This document shows, piece after piece, positions 25,513 through 33,885 of a stretch of DNA of 64,000 bases. A model generated the notes under the pieces. That model saw nothing but the letters and a program-made list of their open reading frames with translations, did no database searches and was not told the origin of the DNA. Source of the DNA: JBCCTX01 sp039197765 (GTDB lineage: Bacteria > Bacteroidota > Bacteroidia > J057); contig JBCCTX010000005.1 in NCBI GenBank assembly GCA_039197765.1, forward strand, positions 1 through 64,000, read 5' to 3'. Each line of letters starts with the position of its first letter. Position 1 is the stretch's first letter. Position numbers and translations under genes: made by a program.

Positions 25513-26568
25513 TTAAGCAATTTCGGAAATCTTTCCTTCGAGTATCCAATTTGCAGCTACCTGCATTAATTCTTTCTTTTCGTCAATTTCCATTTCCAGG
25601 GGTAATTGGGCAATGCCAATTAACCTGCGGAGAATTTCGGTTCCAGCAAATCCCGCAAGCAGTCTAGCATTGAGCTGACCAAAGCGTGGATATGCCTGTG
25701 CAATAGTTATCAACTGTTCCTGCCCTTGTTGTGCCAACATCATGTGGGCAAAGAAAATAGCTAGGTCAAATTCTGCAGGTCCTAGAAAACTGAATTCTGG
25801 ATCTATGATTCGAATACCTTGGTCTACCTTCAACCAACTGCCTGGGTAAAAGTCCCCATGTAGGAGGGTTTTACCTGTTGAAAGATAGACCTCTCCTAGT
25901 AAGTTAACCTTTTCCTTGAGATCCTTAGCTCTTTTATATGGGAGAGAGGCTGCTTGAAGGCCGGGCTGAAGGGTATCTAGGTCAAATCCATTCTGTTCTT
26001 CAAAGGGAAATCGAAAAATGTGCTCGTGATTTAATACACGCATATCCTTGTTGTGCGGAAAGGCTATATTTTGCTGGGTCGAAAAGGCATGTAAAACGTC
26101 TAGATACCTAGTGAGCTGTTCAATTTCTGTCGACTCGAGAAGCCCATTTCGCTGATATAGAAAGGTGTAGTCTGTTCCGGCCCCCAAGTCTTCTAGGGCC
26201 AGGAAAAAACTATTGGGATCAAAGCCCAATAACTGGGGACTTAAGGATTGCAAGGGAAGGGTTTCATTTACGATACCTAGGAAGGTAGCTTCTACTCCTG
26301 CCCGATTTACTGGAGCAGGGATTTGGGGGTACTTTTCCACCCAAGGTCTAGCCTGTTTTACGATGAAGCTGCCTTTTGTGGTTTTTACCCGGTATACACA
26401 ATTCATATTTCCTTCACCGGGCTTTTCAAGTTTTTGGATAGAATCTTCTGGCCGTATCCAATTCAAGGCTCGAAGGTATCCCTCAAGCTCGTTTGGACGA
26501 CTCACATCTAGGAAAAAGGATTGAGGGTACCTTTCAGAAAAGCGCTTGTGTAAATCTTCCATGATCAC
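25513..26568 (-). CDS. Phosphotransferase of the aminoglycoside-kinase fold, methylthioribose-kinase-like
   Basis: 351 residues. The N-lobe has KPGEGNMNCVYRV and the ATP-binding Lys strand GSFIVKQARPWVEKYP. The C-lobe has the catalytic HGDFYPGSWL and metal-binding IDPEFSFLGPAEFDLAIF. The pairing HGD-x-x-x-GS with DPEF-x-x-x-GP is typical of 5-methylthioribose kinase (MtnK) rather than drug kinases. It is expected to phosphorylate the 1-OH of a ribose-type sugar in the cytoplasm. No other methionine-salvage gene (mtnA, mtnB) is near; instead it is directly coupled to the ARH-like gene, which suggests the sugar may derive from an ADP-ribosyl or nucleoside conjugate. Substrate unproven. Confidence 0.82.
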   Translation of the reverse strand: MIMEDLHKRFSERYPQSFFLDVSRPNELEGYLRALNWIRPEDSIQKLEKPGEGNMNCVYRVKTTKGSFIVKQARPWVEKYPQIPAPVNRAGVEATFLGIVNETLPLQSLSPQLLGFDPNSFFLALEDLGAGTDYTFLYQRNGLLESTEIEQLTRYLDVLHAFSTQQNIAFPHNKDMRVLNHEHIFRFPFEEQNGFDLDTLQPGLQAASLPYKRAKDLKEKVNLLGEVYLSTGKTLLHGDFYPGSWLKVDQGIRIIDPEFSFLGPAEFDLAIFFAHMMLAQQGQEQLITIAQAYPRFGQLNARLLAGFAGTEILRRLIGIAQLPLEMEIDEKKELMQVAANWILEGKISEIA

Positions 26569-26583
26569 CTAATATATATCTAT

Positions 26584-27051
26584 CTAGTGAATAGAGACTG
26601 TCTCCAATCCGTCATTAGGTAGCAATCCGTATAGTAACCATAGGCAGAAAAGCCCTTTTGCTGTCCATAGCAGCGTTCGAATCCAGTTGGTAGAAACCAG
26701 ACGCTGTATTACCTCAGGATTTCCCCCTTCTATTAATTTTCCGTGTAAGGGAACCTGGAGAAAAAAGGTAGATGCCCAAACTCCCAAGGTACATACTACC
26801 AAAAAAGTAACTGCCGAAAGAGAGAGAGAAGCCGGTCGCTCAATAAGTAGCAAGCATGTACTACCTAGTTCCAGCAGCATGACAGGAGCGACAACCCATC
26901 CCGTACGCATGGTATGTAGGGATTCATAGGTAGTAAAAACGTCTGCTCCTACTCGAGCAAAAAGTGGATAATGAACGACTTGAACAAACCAAATAACCCC
27001 CGTCATAAACCAAGTGGAGCCCAAAACGAGTATAAATAGTATATTTCCCAT
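26584..27051 (-). CDS. Four-helix integral membrane protein, unknown function
   Basis: 155 residues with about four transmembrane spans (MGNILFILVLGSTWFMTG; a Met-Leu-Leu-Glu helix; LSAVTFLVVCTLGVWASTFF; a final LLWTAKGLFCLWLLYGLL). Polar motifs between spans include VVHYPLF and QVPLHGKL, so His/Gln may be functional; similar short four-helix proteins are annotated DUF1772-like. I start at 27051; the open frame extends upstream to 27237, but that part is the translation of the CACCGAC repeat (WSVVGGR...) and not protein. It ends 15 bp before the kinase start, so it may head the kinase/ARH operon. Confidence 0.72.
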   Translation of the reverse strand: MGNILFILVLGSTWFMTGVIWFVQVVHYPLFARVGADVFTTYESLHTMRTGWVVAPVMLLELGSTCLLLIERPASLSLSAVTFLVVCTLGVWASTFFLQVPLHGKLIEGGNPEVIQRLVSTNWIRTLLWTAKGLFCLWLLYGLLPNDGLETVSIH

Positions 27052-27160
27052 GATAAAAAGCAAACAGAAAGATCCTGTAAGTTGTTTAACGTTAGGGTCT
27101 GTGGTTGTATACCCGGTAGTCCTAAGTAACCCTTTATTACATATAGAAGTAAACCTTAAC

Positions 27161-27202
27161 CACCGACCACCGACCACCGACCACCGACCACCGACCACCG
27201 AC
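27161..27202. repeat. Six tandem copies of CACCGAC
   Basis: A perfect 7-bp unit repeated six times, ending 18 bp before the start of the pterin dehydratase gene and inside the divergent promoter region shared with the membrane-protein gene. The same unit recurs at 47774-47801. It is too short-unit and too AT-poor to be an incidental slippage tract in this AT-rich DNA. Confidence 0.9.
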
Positions 27203-27220
27203 CAACTAACACTTAACCTA

Positions 27221-27502
27221 ATGGCAACAAAACTCACCCAAGATCAGATTCTTCAGGAAGTACATGTACTAGATGGCTGGCAGCTTAAAGAAGAAAAACT
27301 GTATAAAAGATTTCAGTTTAAGGACTTCGTAAATGCCTGGGGCTTTATGAGTAAAGCCGCCATTCTAGTCGAGAAGATGGACCACCATCCTGAATGGTTC
27401 AATGTATACAATATGGTTGAGGTGTACCTCACGACTCACGATGCTGGAGGTATAACAGAACTGGATGTAGCCTTGGCAAAGAAAATGAATGAAATAGTTT
27501 GA
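27221..27502 (+). CDS. Pterin-4a-carbinolamine dehydratase (PCD/DCoH)
   Basis: 93 residues starting MATKLTQDQI. The family signature is clear: FxxAILVEKMDHHPEWFNVYNMVEVYLTTHDAGGITELD, carrying the His-His pair and the T-H-D segment. It dehydrates 4a-hydroxytetrahydrobiopterin formed by aromatic amino acid hydroxylases. I start at 27221; an open frame from 27014 reads through the CACCGAC tract and is not protein. No hydroxylase gene is nearby. Cytoplasmic. Confidence 0.93.
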   Translation: MATKLTQDQILQEVHVLDGWQLKEEKLYKRFQFKDFVNAWGFMSKAAILVEKMDHHPEWFNVYNMVEVYLTTHDAGGITELDVALAKKMNEIV

Positions 27503-27514
27503 AAGTAATACAGC

Positions 27515-27769
27515 ATGAAGGATAAGGAAACTCCCTACGTACCTATAGACTGCAATTTTTACGATAAGCTTGAGGAAGTGGCTACTTTAAAAAAGGTCTC
27601 TAGCATTCGATATATCGATTCCAATGGAAAGGAAGCCCAAGTAGCAGGAAAGATTGTAGATCTATACGCCATAAATAGCATAGAATACCTCAAACTAGGC
27701 AGCGGTTTGGAGATTCGTTTAGATCAGGTTATGGAAGTAAATGGAGAAATACTTCCTGGCCAGTGTTGA
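27515..27769 (+). CDS. Rof/YaeO-like Rho-binding antiterminator
   Basis: 84 residues. YVPIDCNFYDKLEEVATLKK, then a strand pair, VAGKIVDLYAINSIEYLKL and LEIRLDQVMEVNG follow the Rof plan (Y.PI.C..YD.LE, K..D......EYL, .IRLD.I), an OB-like fold that binds Rho and blocks its RNA site. It starts 13 bp after the pterin dehydratase and is probably cotranscribed. Its last 51 bp overlap the 3' end of the convergent HAD gene. Confidence 0.75.
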   Translation: MKDKETPYVPIDCNFYDKLEEVATLKKVSSIRYIDSNGKEAQVAGKIVDLYAINSIEYLKLGSGLEIRLDQVMEVNGEILPGQC

Positions 27770-28633
27770 AGAAGCTTTCCGCTGACCTTTCTGATTTTTG
27801 TTCCAATCCTCTTGGATAAAATTGATTACACTGTCGGATTCGTGGTGTCCAATCACATGGGTTGCAAAGGCTTTGACCTGAGATCGGGCATTCTCCACCG
27901 CGACAGACCTGGGAGCCATTTGGAACATGCTTAGGTCATTGGTATTGTCTCCAAATACAGTGAGTTCCATAGGAGAGAATCCATAGTCTTCCATAATTGT
28001 GGATATACCGTTTGCTTTCGTAGCTCTTTTATCGTGAATACTCATCCAGTGCCAGCCCTCGGGCTTTGCATCTTCATAGATATGGATTTCCAGTTGGTCG
28101 GGTAAAATAGCTTCCAACCTATTCTTGATGGAGAGACAAACCTCTGGACGCTCAGGCACAGAGATTGTGATAATTTTGCCCAAGTCCTTAACACCCATGT
28201 TGGCACAATAGCGTAGCCTAGGATCTCCTATGCGGAATCTTTCACGCAAGAAGAGACTACCAGCTTCATTAGAAATACGATCAAAGAATAAGCGGTCCTC
28301 TCCGTTGGTAACCGCCGAGACGAAATAGGGAAAATCGTTGTGATCCAGGTATTGAAAGATTTCTTGGGAAAGGGTAGAGGATATGTCTCGGAAAAGAATG
28401 TGTTCCCCTGTCTTAAAATCAGATAGATAAGCTCCGTTTCCTCCAACCACAGGAAGGGAAATAGGAATACCTTCAAGAATTTCCCGTATGGAAACAATGC
28501 TTCTCGCAGTAGCAATGGTAAATAATAATCCTTGTTCTAGTAGTTCGCGGAGTTGTCGTCGGGTCCTTTCTGAGACGGAAACATTTCTGTGCAACAGTGT
28601 GCCGTCTAAATCAGAAACATATAAATGGCCCAT
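27719..28633 (-). CDS. HAD-superfamily phosphatase, Cof/sugar-phosphatase type
   Basis: 304 residues starting MGHLYVSDLDGTLLHRN, with motif I DLDGTLL, motif II ATARS, a C2-type cap, and motif IV VFGDNTNDLSMF. This is the Cof-type layout used by many sugar-phosphate and cofactor phosphatases; the substrate is not predictable. I start at 28633; an ATG at 28678 adds 15 residues before the motif. The tail after INFIQEDW (about 25 residues, basic) is the part that overlaps the Rof-like gene tail to tail by 51 bp and looks like an extension beyond the usual fold. Confidence 0.88.
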   Translation of the reverse strand: MGHLYVSDLDGTLLHRNVSVSERTRRQLRELLEQGLLFTIATARSIVSIREILEGIPISLPVVGGNGAYLSDFKTGEHILFRDISSTLSQEIFQYLDHNDFPYFVSAVTNGEDRLFFDRISNEAGSLFLRERFRIGDPRLRYCANMGVKDLGKIITISVPERPEVCLSIKNRLEAILPDQLEIHIYEDAKPEGWHWMSIHDKRATKANGISTIMEDYGFSPMELTVFGDNTNDLSMFQMAPRSVAVENARSQVKAFATHVIGHHESDSVINFIQEDWNKNQKGQRKASSTLARKYFSIYFHNLI

Positions 28634-28883
28634 TGCAGAATTTATTTGACTGCAAATAAACACTTTATTTTTATCCAAAATAGGATTTGTAAGTTTCTAA
28701 GCCCAAATATAAATTTGAAGCTATTTGAGGTGTTTCAAATAGGTTCATTTGCAGGATTCTATCTATTTTGCATATCAATAATGGATTATTTCCAGTGTAA
28801 GAATTTATTTATATTCTTTCATTTCTAGATTTCTCGATACTTGTATACCCTTATTTTCGTATCATCCTTAACTACAAACCCTT

Positions 28884-29786
28884 ATGGATAAAACTACTGA
28901 GTTGCTGAAAAAAGTAAGGAAGATTGAGATTAAGACTCGAGGTCTTTCTAATCAGCTTTTTTCTGGAGGGTATCAAAGTGCCTTTAAAGGCCGAGGGATG
29001 TCGTTCAGTGAGGTTCGAACCTATCAATACGGAGATGATGTGCGGAATATTGACTGGAATGTTACGGCCAGGACCAATGAAACCCACGTAAAGGTCTTTG
29101 AAGAAGAGCGAGAGCTTACGGTAATGTTGTTGATCGATGTGAGTTCTTCCACACTCTTTGGTACACAAAAAAATAGAGATAATGTGGGGGTTCTGAAGCA
29201 AGAGATTATGACAGAGATAGCAGCGGTTTTGTCTTTCTCAGCGATCAATAATAATGATAAAGTAGGCGTAATCTTCTTCACAGATCGGGTTGAAAAGTTT
29301 ATCCCTCCCAAAAAAGGAAGAAACCATATTTTAAGGATCATACGGGAATTGATAGACATGAAGCCTGAAGGAAAAGGAACAGATTTGGCAGATGTACTTC
29401 GGCACCTCACCAATTTTCTCAAAAAGCGGAGCATCGTATTCATTCTATCTGACTATATGAATACAGGACCTGGGTATAAGGACGCGCTCAGCATAGCCAG
29501 GCGCAGGCATGATGTAGTAGGCATACACCTGTATGATGATAGAGAGAAAGAACTTCCCAAAATGGGATTGGTTCGGGTGATCGATGCAGAATCTCAGGAA
29601 GTTGCTTGGATTGATACAGCCAGAAAAGGTACCCGGGAAGCGTATGAGAAATGGTATCGAAGTAATTTGGTCCAAACAAGGAATATATTTTTGAGGAGTG
29701 GGGCAGATTTTGTGAGTATCAATACCAAAGAATCCTACATCTCTGCCTTACTCAACCTTTTCACCCTTAGAGAAAAAAGACAATAG
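28884..29786 (+). CDS. DUF58 protein, first gene of the Bat operon
   Basis: 300 residues. The DUF58 core EVRTYQYGDDVRNIDWNVTAR is at about 50-70, and a von Willebrand A-like domain follows with metal motif DVSSST at about 93-98 and SDYMNTG later. DUF58 proteins normally act with a MoxR-type AAA ATPase encoded just upstream. Here the upstream gene is the unrelated divergent HAD phosphatase, so the ATPase must be elsewhere. Cytoplasmic, no signal peptide. It is the first gene of a run continuing through BatE, though a second promoter appears to serve the following genes. Confidence 0.9.
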   Translation: MDKTTELLKKVRKIEIKTRGLSNQLFSGGYQSAFKGRGMSFSEVRTYQYGDDVRNIDWNVTARTNETHVKVFEEERELTVMLLIDVSSSTLFGTQKNRDNVGVLKQEIMTEIAAVLSFSAINNNDKVGVIFFTDRVEKFIPPKKGRNHILRIIRELIDMKPEGKGTDLADVLRHLTNFLKKRSIVFILSDYMNTGPGYKDALSIARRRHDVVGIHLYDDREKELPKMGLVRVIDAESQEVAWIDTARKGTREAYEKWYRSNLVQTRNIFLRSGADFVSINTKESYISALLNLFTLREKRQ

Positions 29787-29833
29787 GCTAAAAACGATTT
29801 AGCTTTTCTTTCGTAAAAAATGTGTCATTGTGC

Positions 29834-29841
29834 TAACTTTG
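29834..29841 (+). promoter_or_regulatory. Candidate -7 promoter box TAACTTTG
   Basis: Exact match to the Bacteroidota TAnnTTTG box, in the gap between the DUF58 gene and the DUF4381-like gene. It lies downstream of a possible ATG at 29820, which argues that the true start of the next gene is 29871 or later. No strong -33 TTG is visible at the right spacing. Confidence 0.5.
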
Positions 29842-29870
29842 CGTTCTTTACGGAACCTCTAGTGTGGCGA

Positions 29871-30938
29871 ATGATCCAATGTAACTGTACACCTATGCAA
29901 TCGTGGTGCCGATGCACGTTCTTGCGAATCCTCCAAGGAAATACCTCCTGCTTGAGGCTCAAAGCTGGTGTAGCTATAGGTCTATTTTTTTTAGGCTGTT
30001 TCCTTCCCTTAGCTTCGTATGGTCAAGCCCCCGAAGTCGTTGCATCCATCGATACGACAGAGATGCTGATTGGGGACCAACTGGACTTCAATATTTTAGT
30101 AGCTCATAGAGCGGACCAGCATATCTTATGGCCGTTTTGGCTGGACTCTTTAGGAGGGTTCGAACTAATTGGGAAGCCTGTACTAGATACACTTGAGAAA
30201 GGAGAACTGCTTGAGGAAATTCAGCAGTTAACCCTTACAGCATTTGATTCAGGTGAGTACCAGATTCCCGCGATTCCTATTCGCTATGTCGCCAATGGAG
30301 GAAGGGATACCTTTTCGGTTCTGACAGACCCCAAGAGTATTCTTGTGCATACGGTACCTGTGGATACCACCCAGGCTATAAAACCCATAAAAGAGTTATT
30401 GAATGCCCCGCTTACCTTCAGAGAGTTGCTGCCTTGGCTGCTTGTCGGCCTTATTGCCTTTCTCATAATTGGAGGACTTGTTTACTGGTTTTTCATTCGA
30501 AAGAAAGCAGAACCTGTTTTTACCGGTCCCCCGCCGCCCAAAATTCCCCCTCACGAGATTGCTATGCGAAAACTTGCCAACCTGGAGCAGAAGAAGCTAT
30601 GGCAAGAAGGGGATATCAAAACATATTATGTTGAGCTAACGGAGATCGTAAGAGAATACTTGGAAGGTAGATATAAGGTGCAAGCACTTGAGCTTACTAC
30701 CGATGAGATTGTCTACCAACTATCTGCAAAAGAAATTCCCGTACGTCAATTCGATCAATTAAAGGAATTGCTGACCCGTGCAGACTTTGCTAAATTCGCA
30801 AAGTTGCGTCCCGGACCAACAGAAAACTTGATGGGAATGGAGGTCGCTCGCAACTTTGTAAAAGAAACAAGAAATTTCGCCATTGAGTCAGATGATGCGG
30901 TTAATACAGACCAGGAGGTTTCTGCAGATCTGTCCTAG
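29871..30938 (+). CDS. DUF4381-like membrane protein of the Bat operon
   Basis: About 355 residues. A hydrophobic segment GVAIGLFFLGCFLPLASYGQ acts as signal sequence. A periplasmic beta-domain follows (IDTTEMLIGDQLDFNILV), then a transmembrane helix at about 192-213 (ELLPWLLVGLIAFLIIGGLVYWF) and a cytoplasmic helical domain with KTYYVELTEIVREYLEGRYKV, as in DUF4381/BatD C-terminal regions. The residues before the signal helix are Cys-rich and poorly protein-like (MIQCNCTPMQSWCRC), so the true start could be 29895 or a TTG near 29952. It sits where an uncharacterised gene is usual between DUF58 and batA. Confidence 0.8.
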   Translation: MIQCNCTPMQSWCRCTFLRILQGNTSCLRLKAGVAIGLFFLGCFLPLASYGQAPEVVASIDTTEMLIGDQLDFNILVAHRADQHILWPFWLDSLGGFELIGKPVLDTLEKGELLEEIQQLTLTAFDSGEYQIPAIPIRYVANGGRDTFSVLTDPKSILVHTVPVDTTQAIKPIKELLNAPLTFRELLPWLLVGLIAFLIIGGLVYWFFIRKKAEPVFTGPPPPKIPPHEIAMRKLANLEQKKLWQEGDIKTYYVELTEIVREYLEGRYKVQALELTTDEIVYQLSAKEIPVRQFDQLKELLTRADFAKFAKLRPGPTENLMGMEVARNFVKETRNFAIESDDAVNTDQEVSADLS

Positions 30939-30950
30939 TAGATGTAAGCT

Positions 30951-31955
30951 ATGCTGAATTATTTTAAACATATTGAGTTCGCTTCGCCTAATGCGTTTTT
31001 CCTGTTTATCTTCCCTGGCATTTTCTTGATATGGCATATTTGGAGAGCTAAACGGCTATACCCTACTCTGACCCTCCCTATTCTTGCAGGCTTAAAGGGT
31101 TATAGAAATCCTGTGAGGGGATTCATCAAGAAAAACTTATTTATTTTACGGGCCATTGCTCTGGGTTTTTTGATTCTGGCACTCGCTCGCCCTCAAACCT
31201 CCTTTAATGAAGAAGAGGTTAGTACCGAGGGAATCGATATCGTTATCGCCCTGGATGTCTCGGGGAGTATGCTGGCAAGAGACTTTCAACCGGATCGTTT
31301 GGAGGCTGCAAAGAAGAAAGCCGAGGACTTCTTGGATAGTAGGAAAAATGATCGGATTGGGTTAGTGGTTTTTGCTGGGGAGAGCTTTACCCAGTGCCCC
31401 CTTACCATCGATCATCAGGTAGTGAAAAAGTTATTGTCAGAGATTAAGAATGGATTAATTGAAGATGGAACCGCCATCGGTATGGGATTGGCTACTTCTA
31501 TATCCCGATTGAAAGAAAGTGAAACTCAAAGCAAAGTCGTAATTCTGCTGACGGATGGAGTGAATAATGCAGGCTTTATTGATCCATTGACAGCAGTAGA
31601 GGCTGCCTTAGAATATGGAATACGCGTTTATACGATAGCTGTAGGTCGTAGAGGCACGGCTCCTTATCCCGTTCAAACGCCATTTGGTACCACGTATCAG
31701 AACATGGAAGTAGAAATAGATGAAGAGTTATTACAACAAATTGCTTCTGAGACGGGAGGAAAGTATTTTCGCGCAACAAATAACCAGGCACTGGAAAATG
31801 TTTATAAGGAAATTGACGACTTGGAGAAATCTAAAATTCAAGTTACCCGTATATCTCGTAAGACGGAAGAATTCCATTGGTTCTTATTAATGGGAGGCCT
31901 ATTTCTATTGGTAGAAATTTTGTTGAGATATCTGGTTGTAAGGCATATACCGTAA
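30951..31955 (+). CDS. batA: BatA, von Willebrand A-domain membrane protein
   Basis: 334 residues: N-terminal membrane helices (about 14-30 and 60-78), a VWA domain at about 92-285 with a complete MIDAS motif (ALDVSGSMLARDF, then T in LIEDGTAIGMG, then D in LLTDGVNN), and a C-terminal helix (LLMGGLFLLVEILLRYLVV). The VWA domain faces the periplasm. BatA/BatB interact with the other Bat proteins; the operon has been linked to aerotolerance and stress fitness. It starts 12 bp after the DUF4381-like stop. Confidence 0.92.
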   Translation: MLNYFKHIEFASPNAFFLFIFPGIFLIWHIWRAKRLYPTLTLPILAGLKGYRNPVRGFIKKNLFILRAIALGFLILALARPQTSFNEEEVSTEGIDIVIALDVSGSMLARDFQPDRLEAAKKKAEDFLDSRKNDRIGLVVFAGESFTQCPLTIDHQVVKKLLSEIKNGLIEDGTAIGMGLATSISRLKESETQSKVVILLTDGVNNAGFIDPLTAVEAALEYGIRVYTIAVGRRGTAPYPVQTPFGTTYQNMEVEIDEELLQQIASETGGKYFRATNNQALENVYKEIDDLEKSKIQVTRISRKTEEFHWFLLMGGLFLLVEILLRYLVVRHIP

Positions 31956-32092
31956 GTCCTGTTCATGTTCCAGACTAGTAGGAGTTAGAGGTGAAAAATC
32001 AGAAAAGAGAACTAGGATAGATTTCCTATCAGGAAGATTCTTTTCAAGCAGGCAAGCAACTTCTCCTCTGTCTCCTCTGAAGAAATTGAGCT

Positions 32093-33127
32093 ATGCGATT
32101 TGAAAACCAAGAGGCATTGTATCTATTATTGCTGCTAATTCCCATAGTAGCTGTATTCCTCTTTTTTCTATGGGGACGAAGGAAGTCTTTGCGCAGACTT
32201 GGAGAAAAGACTCTTTGGGAGTCCCTTATGCCCTATCGACCTAAAACCAAACATCAAATAAAGTTCATTCTTTGGTCCCTTGCCTTTGCTTTCTTAGTGG
32301 TAGCACTCGCCAATCCACAGAGAGGATTGAAGGCAGAAAAAGTTAAGCGCCAAGGAGTAGATCTCATGGTTGCGCTGGATATTTCCCGATCCATGTTAGC
32401 AGAAGATGATAAGCCCAATCGATTGGAGCGGGCTAAGCAGTATGTATCTCGATTGATAGATAAGCTGGATGGAGACAGAATTGGATTGATCATATTTGCA
32501 GGAAACGCCTATCTACAAGTTCCACTTACCTCAGATTATACCGCAACCAAGACTTTTTTAAAGACGATTACTACAGAGCTAGCTCCTACACAAGGAACAG
32601 CTATAGGAGAAGCCATTCGGATGGCTATGGACGCATTTGAAAATGGAGATCCTAAATACAAAGCTATTTTGATTATTTCCGATGGAGAAAACCATGAAGG
32701 AGATGCACTGGAGGCGTCAAAGGAAGCAGCGGAGAAGGGGATCGTATTGCATGCAATGGGAGTAGGGACATCTGATGGTGCACCGATCCCAGTCTATGTC
32801 AATCAACGGCAGACCGATTACAAGCGAGATAAGGAAGGAAGTATTGTTTTTTCTAAGTTAAATGAAACTATGCTCCAGAAAGTAGCTGTTCAAGGGAATG
32901 GGCGGTACTTACGGTTGAATCAAGGTAACGCAGAAGTTCTTGCAATTATGGGAGAACTGGCAGGTATGGAACAAAAAGAATTTGAAGAGCAAGTATTCAC
33001 CGATTATGAGGATCAATTTCAAGGATTTTTATTGATTGGAATCTTGCTGCTCATCCTAGAATTTTTTATAACAGAAAAGCGGAACCGCATTTTTTCCGAT
33101 TGGGCCCTTTTTAATTCAGAGTCATGA
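32093..33127 (+). CDS. batB: BatB, von Willebrand A-domain membrane protein
   Basis: 344 residues with the same plan as BatA: two N-terminal helices, VWA domain with MIDAS ALDISRSMLAEDDKPNRLERAK, conserved TQGTAIGEAI and IISDGENHEGDAL, and a C-terminal helix (FQGFLLIGILLLILEFFI). It is clearly a paralogue of BatA. A 137-bp gap without a clear ORF precedes it, and it overlaps batC by 4 bp. Confidence 0.92.
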   Translation: MRFENQEALYLLLLLIPIVAVFLFFLWGRRKSLRRLGEKTLWESLMPYRPKTKHQIKFILWSLAFAFLVVALANPQRGLKAEKVKRQGVDLMVALDISRSMLAEDDKPNRLERAKQYVSRLIDKLDGDRIGLIIFAGNAYLQVPLTSDYTATKTFLKTITTELAPTQGTAIGEAIRMAMDAFENGDPKYKAILIISDGENHEGDALEASKEAAEKGIVLHAMGVGTSDGAPIPVYVNQRQTDYKRDKEGSIVFSKLNETMLQKVAVQGNGRYLRLNQGNAEVLAIMGELAGMEQKEFEEQVFTDYEDQFQGFLLIGILLLILEFFITEKRNRIFSDWALFNSES

Positions 33128-33879
33128 TGAAAAGAATTTCTATTATACTAATATTGATAACTTGCTACACGATCACTCCTGCACAGGATTGGTTCAAGCG
33201 CGGCGAAAATTCGTACATTCGTTCGGGTAATAAAGCCTTTAAAGCTGGGGATTTTGCAAGATCCGAGACCAACTATAAAAAGGCACTGGAAGTCAATGGA
33301 GCAAGTGATAAAGGAAAGTATAACCTAGGAAACGCCTATTACAGTCAGGAAAAATATGATAAGGCCGCAGGTGAATATGAAATTGCTGCGAACTTCTCTG
33401 ACAATGATGAAAATAAGGCGCGCTCTTTGCACAATTTAGGTAACGCCTTATTAGAACAGAAGCAATATAAACAAAGCATAGAGGCCTATAAGAAGGCGCT
33501 GCGCATTAATCCCAATGATCCTGAAACCAAATATAACTTGGCCTATGCCCAGAATATGCTGGAACAGCAGCCCGAAGACCAGCAGCAGAACCAAGACCAG
33601 AATCAAGAGAATCAAGAGAATCAAGACCAGAATCAACAGAATCAGGATCAAAACCAAGAGAATCAAGACCAGCAGGATCAACAGCAGCAAAATCAAGATC
33701 AGCAGGATCAACAGCAGCAAGATCAACAACAGCAGCAGCAACAACGCCAACCCAATATGTCTCAGGAGCAAATTGAACAGATGCTAGAAGCTTTACAATA
33801 CCAAGAGGAAAAACTCCAACAGAAATTGCAAAAGAGTAAGGCCCGTGTAAAACGCGTTAAAGTAGAAAAAGATTGGTAA
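33124..33879 (+). CDS. batC: BatC, TPR protein with long Q/N/D/E-rich tail
   Basis: 251 residues: signal peptide (MKRISIILILITCYTITPAQ), about three TPR units at 28-145 (KGKYNLGNAYYSQEKYDKAAGEYE, SLHNLGNALLEQKQYKQSIEAYKKAL), then about 50 residues made almost only of Gln, Asn, Asp and Glu (33580-33745), then a short helical end. The tract is coded by near-hexameric repeats of AATCAAGAC/AATCAAGAG type and may vary in length between strains. Periplasmic scaffold in the Bat complex; overlaps batB. Confidence 0.9.
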   Translation: MMKRISIILILITCYTITPAQDWFKRGENSYIRSGNKAFKAGDFARSETNYKKALEVNGASDKGKYNLGNAYYSQEKYDKAAGEYEIAANFSDNDENKARSLHNLGNALLEQKQYKQSIEAYKKALRINPNDPETKYNLAYAQNMLEQQPEDQQQNQDQNQENQENQDQNQQNQDQNQENQDQQDQQQQNQDQQDQQQQDQQQQQQQRQPNMSQEQIEQMLEALQYQEEKLQQKLQKSKARVKRVKVEKDW

Positions 33880-33885
33880 GCAGCT

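Noticed and set aside
27161..27202. Possible CRISPR array at the CACCGAC tract
   Set aside because: The unit is 7 bp with no spacers, and no cas gene is present.
27052..27237. Extension of the membrane-protein frame upstream to 27237
   Set aside because: It translates the CACCGAC repeat into WSVVGGR units and has no protein-like character; the helix starts at the ATG at 27051.
33515..33787. Lys/Arg/Ile-rich open frame within batC
   Set aside because: Alternative-frame translation of the Q/N-coding repeats.
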